Below, piece by piece: positions 18,127-26,210 of a stretch of 34,980 bases of DNA. The DNA lies in contig JAJYOI010000033.1 of NCBI GenBank assembly GCA_021796275.1, positions 1 to 34,980 of the forward strand, given 5' to 3'. Both the position numbers and the translations under genes were made by a program. A model generated the notes under the pieces. That model did no database searches. It was given only the letters and a program-made list of their open reading frames with translations, and was not told where the DNA came from. Positions within the stretch are counted from its first letter, which is position 1. Every line of letters begins with the position of its first letter. Source of the DNA: Bacteroidota bacterium. Lineage in GTDB: Bacteria > Bacteroidota > Ignavibacteria > UBA10030 > UBA8401.

Positions 18127-18750
18127 CTATATCACGCAGACTGTTTTTACTTCGTTCGACCAGACGCCTACCTCGTCGTCGCCGATAAGGTAGCGCATGC
18201 GGTACACGCGTGTTTCAGGTGCATCATGCACCAGATTCGGGCGCGCATCGTCGTACGGCGAAACGGTATCTTTGTCCAGCGTTGTAAACGCAGTTTCACT
18301 TCCGCGTTTGCTTTGCACCACAACGCCGTCGAACGCGCCCTTCACCCAATCGAGCCGGACTTTGTTCGGCAGTACTGTTGCAGAAAATTCTACTGCTGCA
18401 CTGTCGGTGTCCGCCGGTGCAGTTGATGCAGGCGCGACTACGCCAAGGTCGCTTCCGATTGCCGGAGTGTACGCGCCGTTCCGTTTCATCACAACAACCA
18501 TGTCGCGGATATATTTTTTTGTGTCGGCTATCGCTGCGTCTTTCTGTTCAACGAGCGACTGCAATGTTTTTTTTCCGGAAAGAACGTCTTTTATTTTCTG
18601 ACCGACATCGGTCAGGTTTGTTTGAACTTGTGTTACCTGAGCGGCGGTGATCCCTAACGGCGTCGCATAGGTCGGAAGTTTTTTTGAAAAGTTATCAAGC
18701 CAGGTAGTGAATTCATTATCGTTTCTGGGTACATAATCTTTACTCGCCAT
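18127..18750 (-). CDS. Uncharacterised ~207-aa protein, N-terminal 'MASKDYVPRND', C-terminal fibronectin-III-like segment
   Basis: ATG with aaaggaaacaaca upstream on the minus strand; C-terminus 'TRVYRMRYLIGDDEVGVWSNEVKTVCVI' resembles an FN3 strand pattern; no signal peptide. Confidence 0.75.
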   Translation of the reverse strand: MASKDYVPRNDNEFTTWLDNFSKKLPTYATPLGITAAQVTQVQTNLTDVGQKIKDVLSGKKTLQSLVEQKDAAIADTKKYIRDMVVVMKRNGAYTPAIGSDLGVVAPASTAPADTDSAAVEFSATVLPNKVRLDWVKGAFDGVVVQSKRGSETAFTTLDKDTVSPYDDARPNLVHDAPETRVYRMRYLIGDDEVGVWSNEVKTVCVI

Positions 18751-18772
18751 TGTTGTTTCCTTTATGAATAAT

Positions 18773-18786
18773 TTTTGTGAATTATG
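18773..18786 (+). repeat. Left copy of 14-bp direct repeat TTTTGTGAATTATG
   Basis: Exact match to 19200-19213. Confidence 0.85.
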
Positions 18787-18789
18787 GTT

Positions 18790-19185
18790 TCGGGAATTTT
18801 CATAACACGTAGTACACAGCGCAGAGCAGAGCCGGCAACGTACACACTGGAGACGGCAAAGGTATTCTGGAGTATGGCAGCGCAACGGCGGCTTCCGGAA
18901 GAGTCCGCCAATTGCCGGGGGAGTTCCGCAAGCAATCGGGGGAAGCTATTTTTGCGGCGTGGTGTGTGCACCGCAGATGCGGGGAAGTACAAATGCACAG
19001 CGGGAGCGTGCATTGTGAAACGGGGGAATCCCGGATTGTTTCGGGAAGTCCCTCGGAGTTGCGGGGGAGTTACAGATTGAAAGCGGGGAATCGTAGAGTG
19101 AAACCGGGAATGCCCGGATTGAATGCGGGGAAATGCACAATGAAAACAGGGGGTTCCACTTTTCATGGGAAAAACCCTTTTCTGC
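18790..19185. repeat. Degenerate tandem array with 21-bp period (consensus around tgaaa-nCGGGGAAtn)
   Basis: CGGGGAA-like cores begin near 18791, 18833, 18854, 18875, 18896, 18916, 18937, 18980, 19001, 19021, 19042, 19062, 19084, 19105, 19126, 19147; successive steps are 20-22 bp or 2x21. Confidence 0.85.
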
Positions 19186-19199
19186 GTTGTACTAATCAA

Positions 19200-19213
19200 T
19201 TTTGTGAATTATG
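19200..19213 (+). repeat. Right copy of 14-bp direct repeat TTTTGTGAATTATG
   Basis: Exact match to 18773-18786. Confidence 0.85.
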
Positions 19214-19359
19214 CCCGAAGTTTCCCTCTTATTAGCACCCCCAAAATTTAGTATGGGCACTAAAAGATGAGCGAAAACAATATAAAACCAGTTTGTGGAG
19301 AAGTCAAGGGCGGCGGTATATTTTTTTGGGATGGATGTCTTTCAAATACATTGCAAATT

Positions 19360-19860
19360 CTAAAAATTGAAAGAGATGAAAGCTCCTCCGGCAATGCCAA
19401 TAGTGCTCGATAAAAGGAAAAAAGTTGGGTAATAAATCTCTATCCCTGAGGTAACGTTTTCGATAATTGTACTTTCTCTCATTATCGGCGTTTCTATTCC
19501 CGTTCCTAACGCTATATTGAAATGAGCCGGCTCGCCCGAAATTCCCCATATTCCTAAAGCGGGTCCTATAAAAACCCGATACGGTCTGTGTTTTGTCAAT
19601 TCAATCCCATAGTCTGTGCCAATTGAGTAATATGAATTATCGCCGGTCGTGAGTATTCCCCCTGTAATACGGAAACGGAACTCATTTTCCTTGTTCCTGC
19701 CGTACGAAATACCAGTGCCCGAAACCTGACTTATCTGAAATCCAACGGTTGAGTACTCAAGGGATTTTTCGGTGGAGAGAGTATCTTGTGCGTAAAGCGC
19801 ACTTGAAAAGAGAATGATTACGGTCAGAAGAAGTTGAGCCCTGCCTAATTCTGTTTTCAT
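19360..19860 (-). CDS. Small secreted/outer-membrane beta-rich protein of unknown function
   Basis: Signal peptide 'LLLTVIILFSSALYAQ'; 'VFIGPALGIWGISGEPAHFNIALGTGIE', 'GIAGGAFISFNF' with C-terminal Phe. Confidence 0.65.
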   Translation of the reverse strand: MKTELGRAQLLLTVIILFSSALYAQDTLSTEKSLEYSTVGFQISQVSGTGISYGRNKENEFRFRITGGILTTGDNSYYSIGTDYGIELTKHRPYRVFIGPALGIWGISGEPAHFNIALGTGIETPIMRESTIIENVTSGIEIYYPTFFLLSSTIGIAGGAFISFNF

Positions 19861-20088
19861 TTTTTTCCCTGAGATTGTTTTGTGAGCTACGATTTTTGAG
19901 CCATCAATATTTGCAAACTAACCCGTTTAAGAAGCCAAAGAAGAATACACAAGATTGTTTACATTTGCAATACCTGTTGAAAAAGGATAGCGTTACAATT
20001 TAATTTTTTCCTCACCAAAGGAAATAGTCACCCAGAGGTTGATCGGCTTTTGGAGGAATAGTTCGACTCGTCCCTTTGGGACTTGCAA

Positions 20089-21438
20089 TTAGTGCTCATG
20101 CTTTTTCTCTCCTTTTTTCTCAGGCAATCTGTCTATCAAATATTCTGCATTATATTTCAGCAGCGCGTAGCCTTCGCTCGTCAGCACTTGCACACCGTGC
20201 CGTTCGCCTTCTTCTTTGTTTTGGTGATACAGATGTTCGACTTCCTTAACAAACAACTCAAGCTCAAGCCGTGCTTTGAGCGAATCGTTTTTTGTCAGTG
20301 CGTCTTTTGCTTTATCAAGCCTGCGGTCTAATCGTTCGACAATGCCATCATCAGCGTTATCGTCATCTTCATCCTTTTCATGCTGAGGTTTGTTGATGAG
20401 CCAACTATTTGTGACTGCCTGATGTTTCAATGATATAAGTGTGTCCAAAAGGTTTTCTAACGGCATTACTGTTGTAGCAGTGATTGGTACAGATTGATTT
20501 GTTGAATCATTATAGTAATAAAACGTTTGTGGATAATTGTCGAACACGAGAATCTTACCGCCTGGAGGTAAGGATAAACGCTGCGCGAGTTCACCAGTTG
20601 AGGCATCAAAAACATAAACAATGCCGGTGTGGTACTCACCACTTGTGCGTGTTGTATCATAATTTACTTGTTCAATGATGGCATACTTACCATCTGAAGA
20701 CAGGTACGCCTCAGAGCGCCAAGGAAAATTTAATGGAGCGAACGTTACGTTTCTATCGATATCACAAAGAATGTATTCTAAGCCACTAAAATCATATTTT
20801 GTATTATTTTCATAATTAACAAGCGCCAAGCCGTTCTTAGCGTCACTAAACAGGACATCAGTCGGGAATGGACCGAGGCTACCGCAACGTGTAGAGGGCT
20901 GGCTTTGTTTATTACTGAGCACAAATCTTGAGAAAAAGATTCCTGTCGAATCAGGAATAAACTGGTAAAGGTATTTTCCATCCCTAGATAAAAAAATATT
21001 TTCCCCACCGTAATTAATTGAATCGATGGGTTGCATTGTCGTGTTACTAATCACCATGGTTTTTTCATATTCCTCGTCCGCGCTATCTATGAAAAGATAA
21101 TACCTACCTATTTGAGGAGACCCTATAACGTTCGTAACTTCATCAATTGGATATAACACCTCACTCATCTGTTTTGTACTGACATCCATTACAAGCAATG
21201 ACGATCTTTCCTGAACAAGAATTTTTGTTTGATCTGAGTTCGCAAAGACAATGCCAGTAACACGACCAATGTTCGTAGCGAAAAGTTCGTTACTATTATC
21301 TGCTAAGTTAAATCGATAGATATCTCCACCGTACCCGGGAACGTCATAAGTAGGATTGTATTTAAAATAATAATAGTATGGCTGTGAATATGCCTCGGAA
21401 CAAGTCACAATCAACAATAAAGTTATTACCCTTATCAT
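20089..21438 (-). CDS. Secreted beta-propeller-like protein with C-terminal FIMAH-like helical region
   Basis: Signal peptide 'MIRVITLLLIVTCSEAYSQ'; WD/propeller-like repeats 'LSRDGKYLYQF', 'LSSDGKYAIIEQ'; C-terminus 'RLDKAKDALTKNDSLKARLELELFVKEVEHL...LTSEGYALLKYNAEYLIDRL'. Confidence 0.6.
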   Translation of the reverse strand: MIRVITLLLIVTCSEAYSQPYYYYFKYNPTYDVPGYGGDIYRFNLADNSNELFATNIGRVTGIVFANSDQTKILVQERSSLLVMDVSTKQMSEVLYPIDEVTNVIGSPQIGRYYLFIDSADEEYEKTMVISNTTMQPIDSINYGGENIFLSRDGKYLYQFIPDSTGIFFSRFVLSNKQSQPSTRCGSLGPFPTDVLFSDAKNGLALVNYENNTKYDFSGLEYILCDIDRNVTFAPLNFPWRSEAYLSSDGKYAIIEQVNYDTTRTSGEYHTGIVYVFDASTGELAQRLSLPPGGKILVFDNYPQTFYYYNDSTNQSVPITATTVMPLENLLDTLISLKHQAVTNSWLINKPQHEKDEDDDNADDGIVERLDRRLDKAKDALTKNDSLKARLELELFVKEVEHLYHQNKEEGERHGVQVLTSEGYALLKYNAEYLIDRLPEKKGEKKHEH

Positions 21439-21461
21439 GGTTAACTCCTCGTTAATATTAA

Positions 21462-22882
21462 TCACCAATTACTTGGTGGATTGCCGTTTACAACACCATC
21501 ATAATATTTCTTTGCCTGCCCGCCATAGTCTCGAAGAAGATTCGTCCTTTTTTGCCAACTACCGCCGCCTGCTCTTGGATCTTTTGGTACCCAAACCCAA
21601 TAATATCCTCCATTATATAGTTGGAAAGCTTCTGTCAACATTTGTTCAGATGAAAAATCTGTAGCGTTACTATATGCAGCCCCTTTTTTCCTTACCTTTG
21701 CGGGATGTGCCAAAGCCGTCGCTTTTTTCTCTGCGAAAAGGCTTGTCCCTGCACTCAGATTGTCTTTCCAATTCCACAACTGTGCTGCGGAAGCAGGTGG
21801 ATTGTCAATTTGCATCAATCCAAATCCATGTGGCGGTCCATAGATTGGATTGCCCTTCAAATTATAATCGTCTATCGTACTCTCGTTGAATTGTTTCCAC
21901 TTGGGGTGGCTTTCCATATAAACTAACACTTGTTCCTCCAAACTCAATCCGTTTTTTACCTCAGCAGAATTAAGGGGATTATCCCCTACTATTGAATTTG
22001 CATAGACGGTATCTGAATAAGTTTCCCCTTCAATTGTCGCGGCATTGACAATCAAGAGAGTTTTCCCTCCGGTGAATAATCCGTTGAATGGAACCGGCCA
22101 CTGAGAAATATTAGAACCTGATGTAGAAGTAGATCCGAAAAATCCAATACCACTATAGCGCGGTAGCAGTGGATATCCATCAAGAGTCTTTTGCAGAAAT
22201 GTATCAGCAGTCGAATACATCCATTTATAAGTCACCCGCCCTCCGCTGTAATTCTGCAATTGCGCTTGACATGTTACGGTCGGCATTTTCGGCTCATGCG
22301 TAATGTGTCCATTGTCCGAGTTGTCAGTTGGCTGAAGTATGGCAAGTTTCACAGCATTTCCTACTACTGTCACTTCCGCAGTTGCCTGCAACACCTGCTT
22401 CCCTTGATGCGTCATAGCTTCCGGCGGCACGAAAAATGTCGAGTACCCTTCTCCTGTTTTGATAACGTGAATACGGGCAACGGCGCTGTCCGCTGGCGCC
22501 GTACCATCTGCTACAAATTTCACTATCAAGCCGGAGGCGGGATCACTTGTCCCATCAGAAGAAATGTTCACCAGTGTATCGCCTGATTGGAGTGTATGAA
22601 AGCCGTCCCAGCTTTCGTAGCCTTCCACCAGTGTGCCGTATGCAGTGTCTTCGAGTGCGATGCTGACCATCGGCGACACCGGGCGATAATATTGGGTCCC
22701 CTGCACAGTAACAGTGCGAATGTGAAGCGCTGTTTCTCCTCCGCTGTTGTCGTGTTTAAGTGTATTTGCGGCGGCTGCGGGTGAATGGCTACCGTGTCTT
22801 TGATGATGACCTGAGAAATTAAAAGAGAAGGGGAGAAGAACGAAAGGAACACGCCTACAAAAACTGTTTTCGCTGTTGACAT
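21462..22882 (-). pseudogene. Secreted protein with C-terminal lytic transglycosylase/lysozyme-like domain; apparent frameshift near the N-terminus (~22765-22790)
   Basis: C-terminal 'YMESHPKWKQFNE...GPPHGFGLMQIDNPPASAAQLWNWKDNLSAGTSLF'; signal peptide 'MSTAKTVFVGVFLSFFSPSLLISQ' sits in another frame (22882 start) and rejoins at '...DTVAIHP/AAAANTLKHDNSGGETALHIRTVTV'. Confidence 0.6.
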
Positions 22883-23051
22883 TGTACACTCCCTGCTGCG
22901 TTAAACAATATCGTACGTGTTTGTGTGGATGAAATGCTAAGCAATTATGGTGTGAATGTCAAGTGCTTCTCAAGCGAAATTTCTTGGGAAAAGCACGCAT
23001 TAGGCTCCAGTTTTGAGGTTGGGGACAGCTTACGCCATTTTCTTCCCCCTC

Positions 23052-23080
23052 TTGACATGAGCTATGCCTTATGTTAAATT
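23052..23080 (+). promoter_or_regulatory. Sigma70-like promoter for the TPR/Ton-like gene cluster
   Basis: TTGACA-N17-TAAATT. Confidence 0.6.
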
Positions 23081-23141
23081 ACTAAGGTTATTTAGTTTGA
23101 TTGAAACCTTTACTTGAAATAAAGCCAGCGGGGGAATTGAG

Positions 23142-26100
23142 GTGCTGTTGAGGAAGCTTTCATTTATCGTTGCGTTCTTCGTTCTGATCATCGAACCGGC
23201 TGCTCTTCCGGTTTCCGCCAGCCCGTCCGGCTGGCAAGCGCGAATCCCGCCATTGGCGGGACAAGCTGCCGCTTCGGATGTTCAGGAAGAACAAGATTAT
23301 GCCTTTGGCTACGGCTTATACAAAGACAAGCTGTATCAGTTGGCATACGACCAATTCCAGAAATTTCTTGCCACATATCCCAACAGTTTGAAACGCCCCG
23401 ATGCAATGTTCCTTTCCGGCGAGTGCCGTTTTTCTGCCGGCGATTATCAGGAAGCAATTCCTATCTATAAAGCATTCACGCTGGAATTTCCACGCCACAA
23501 GCTTTTCTCCGATGCGCTCTTCCGTATCGGCGATTCGTATTTCCGTCAGTCGAAGTACAAAGAAGCAATCCCGTTTTACAACGATGTGTTGGAAAAATTT
23601 CCGGAGAAAGAAACCGCCGGTGAAGCGGCATATTGGGAAGGCGAAGCATATCTGAAAACCGGCGACCTGACTTCCGCCATGAAATTCTACACGCTCAGCG
23701 CGGAAAAATATCCGGACAATCATCTTGCAGATTACGCGCTCTATTCTATCGGCTGGGCTGCGGAACAGCAAAAAGATTATGCGAAAGCCATTGCGGCGTA
23801 TCAAGGTTTGCTGAATGAGAAGAAGGAAAGCGATCTGTATTCTGCAACCACCGTCCGCGTCGGCGACTGCTACTTCAAATCCGGCGACTATGCACAAAGC
23901 GTGAAGTACCTGACCGGTGCGAAAAAATATATTGCCGATTCAACGGAAGCGGCGCAGGCGCAGTACCTCATCGGCGAGTCGTACTACAATCTGGAACAAT
24001 ATGCCAATGCCCGCGCGGCGTACGAAGAATTTCTGAAGGAGTATCCGACAAGCACACTGGTGCGCGAAGTGCAGTATTCTATCGGCTGGACATATTTGAA
24101 GACGCATGAACTTCCGAAAGCGGAAGAAATATTTTCCTCGCTCGTTTCCGGGGACGATGAAATTGCCCAGAGCGCGTTATACCGCGAAGCGCAGACAGTG
24201 CAGCTTGAAGGCGACCTTCCCCGTGCGCTCGATCTGTTTGCGCACGTTGTGCAAACCCATCCGGATGGTCAATATGCCGACAATGCGCTGTATGAATCGG
24301 GAATGATTTTTTATAACCAGAAGAATTACGACAAGGCGAACACGTTTTTCAAACAGGTCATTGAGAAGTACCCGAAAGGCGATGTTGTTGCCGACGCGTA
24401 CAGAATGACCGGCGAATCGTATCTTGCCGAGCAGAAATATGATGCAGCAGCGGCATCATTCCGGACGGCGCAGCAATCGGCGGGCGCAGACCAGCCGCTT
24501 GGCGGCGATGCGGCGTTTCAGGAAGCGTGGTCGCTCTTCAAGCTGAAAAAATTCGGTGATGCGGCAGCGGCGTTCGCGTCGTATTTGAAAAAATATCCTG
24601 CACATGCGAAGAACGTTGAAGCTAAATTCTGGCTCGCCGAATCATATTTTCAGTCGGGGCAGTTCGACAATGCGGAAACATATTATGCCCAGTTCGTGAA
24701 AGAAGGCGCACACGAGCCGAAGTATGAAGACGGGAAATACGGTTTAGCGTGGAGTTATTTTAAGGAAGGAAAGTATGAGAACGCGGCGCACATGTTCGGG
24801 CAGCTTGCGCATGAAGAGCGCCTGCCGGCGTACCGCCTTGATATTCAATTGCGGCTTGGCGATTCGTATTACTATCTGAAAGATTTTGTCAGCGCCGCCG
24901 CGGCGTACACCCAGGCCGTTAAACAGTTTCCCGACGCGGATGGAATTGATTACGCGTATTATCAACTGGCGCAGTCGAGCTTCAAAGCGGAAAAGTACGA
25001 TCAGGCGGTGCAGCAATTCCAAAATCTGATCGCGAAATTTCCGCATTCCGATCTTGCCGATGACGCGCAATACGGCATCGGGTGGATTTATTTTCAGCAG
25101 AAGAAATACGAGCAGGCAATTGCGGGATTTCAAAAAGTTGCCGCAACGTACCCGGCGAGCGAAGTTATTCCCCGCGCATATTACAGCATGGGCGACGCGT
25201 ACTACAATCTTCAGGAATATCAGCATGCCATTGAATCGTACCAGAATATTGTTTCGCGGTTTCCGACTTCTTCGTACGCCAGCGATGCAGTGAACGGCAT
25301 TCAATATTGTTACACGCTGCTCGACAAACCGCTCGACGCAATTCGCGTGATTGATGCGTACGTGAAGCAGAATCCGGGCGCGCGCATGGCAGATGAACTC
25401 TATTTCAAGAAAGCGGAACTCTATTACGGAGAGCAAAAATATAACGAGGCAATTCAGGCGTATCAGGATTTTCTGCAGCAATTCCCGAAGAGCAAGCTTG
25501 CGCCGGATGCTCAATACTGGATGGCGAAAAGTTTAGCGGCGATTAATAATTATCCCGCCGCGTTCGAAGCGTACCGCGCGGTAACGACAAAATACCCGTC
25601 GGGGAAATTTGCGAGCGCGGCGTTGTTCGAGCAAGGCGGCATGTATGCCAAGCAAGGGAAACCGAACGAAGCGCTTGCCGCGTTCACGAAGATTGAAACC
25701 GATTTCCCCCGTTCCGATGAAGCGCCGGAAGCGTCCTATCAGCAGGCGCTGGTTTTGAAGTCAACGAGTCAGCTGGATGCCGCGATCAAAAAATTCGAAG
25801 CGACAATTGCAAAGTATCCGAAATCTATCGCTGCCGACCGCAGTAAAATTTCGCTTGCATGGATGAATGAAGATGCGGGCCAATTTACGAAGGCACTGGA
25901 CTATTTCAAGGCTGTTGCAGTCAGCCGCACGGACGAGCTCGGCGCAGAAGCGCAGTATGGCAGCGGCGTCGCAAATCAGGCGATGAAAAATTTCCCCGAT
26001 GCGATTCTTGCCTATATGCGGATCAAGTATGTGTTTCCTTCCGCCGCGACATGGATTGCAAAATCGTATTTGAATTTAGGCGATTGCTATGTGCAGACGA

Positions 26101-26210
26101 ACCAGCTTCAAAAAGCGCGCGACGCGTACAATTATGTCGTTCAGGAATCGAAAGAGCAGGAGCTTGTGAGCGAAGCGCAGAAGAAATTGCAGAGTATCGA
26201 GCGGATGTGA
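23142..26210 (+). CDS. Large tetratricopeptide repeat protein (~1022 aa), exported
   Basis: GTG start; signal peptide; many TPR units ('AIPIYKAFTLEFPRHKLFSDALFRIGDSYFRQSKYKEAIPFYNDVLEKFPEKE'). Confidence 0.92.
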   Translation: MLLRKLSFIVAFFVLIIEPAALPVSASPSGWQARIPPLAGQAAASDVQEEQDYAFGYGLYKDKLYQLAYDQFQKFLATYPNSLKRPDAMFLSGECRFSAGDYQEAIPIYKAFTLEFPRHKLFSDALFRIGDSYFRQSKYKEAIPFYNDVLEKFPEKETAGEAAYWEGEAYLKTGDLTSAMKFYTLSAEKYPDNHLADYALYSIGWAAEQQKDYAKAIAAYQGLLNEKKESDLYSATTVRVGDCYFKSGDYAQSVKYLTGAKKYIADSTEAAQAQYLIGESYYNLEQYANARAAYEEFLKEYPTSTLVREVQYSIGWTYLKTHELPKAEEIFSSLVSGDDEIAQSALYREAQTVQLEGDLPRALDLFAHVVQTHPDGQYADNALYESGMIFYNQKNYDKANTFFKQVIEKYPKGDVVADAYRMTGESYLAEQKYDAAAASFRTAQQSAGADQPLGGDAAFQEAWSLFKLKKFGDAAAAFASYLKKYPAHAKNVEAKFWLAESYFQSGQFDNAETYYAQFVKEGAHEPKYEDGKYGLAWSYFKEGKYENAAHMFGQLAHEERLPAYRLDIQLRLGDSYYYLKDFVSAAAAYTQAVKQFPDADGIDYAYYQLAQSSFKAEKYDQAVQQFQNLIAKFPHSDLADDAQYGIGWIYFQQKKYEQAIAGFQKVAATYPASEVIPRAYYSMGDAYYNLQEYQHAIESYQNIVSRFPTSSYASDAVNGIQYCYTLLDKPLDAIRVIDAYVKQNPGARMADELYFKKAELYYGEQKYNEAIQAYQDFLQQFPKSKLAPDAQYWMAKSLAAINNYPAAFEAYRAVTTKYPSGKFASAALFEQGGMYAKQGKPNEALAAFTKIETDFPRSDEAPEASYQQALVLKSTSQLDAAIKKFEATIAKYPKSIAADRSKISLAWMNEDAGQFTKALDYFKAVAVSRTDELGAEAQYGSGVANQAMKNFPDAILAYMRIKYVFPSAATWIAKSYLNLGDCYVQTNQLQKARDAYNYVVQESKEQELVSEAQKKLQSIERM
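23217..23260. repeat. Two adjacent palindromes inside the TPR coding sequence
   Basis: GCCAGCC-cgtcc-GGCTGGC and CCCGCC-att-GGCGGG. Confidence 0.75.

Noticed and set aside
18790-19185. 21-bp array as a CRISPR
   Set aside because: No near-identical repeats separated by unique spacers; units are contiguous and degenerate, the period is too short, and no cas genes are nearby.
18762-19199. 145-aa minus ORF (and 18912-19235, 18784-19080 plus ORFs) as confirmed proteins
   Set aside because: Openness on both strands is explained by the 21-bp repeat; no signal or domain, weak TTG start; kept only as a finding.
24744-25514. 256-aa antisense ORF opposite the TPR gene
   Set aside because: Repetitive shadow translation of TPR codons; no independent support.
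26051-26209. Upstream extension of the TonB-receptor-like ORF
   Set aside because: Overlaps the TPR coding sequence in another frame; the ATG at 26210 with ATGA overlap and signal peptide is a better start.
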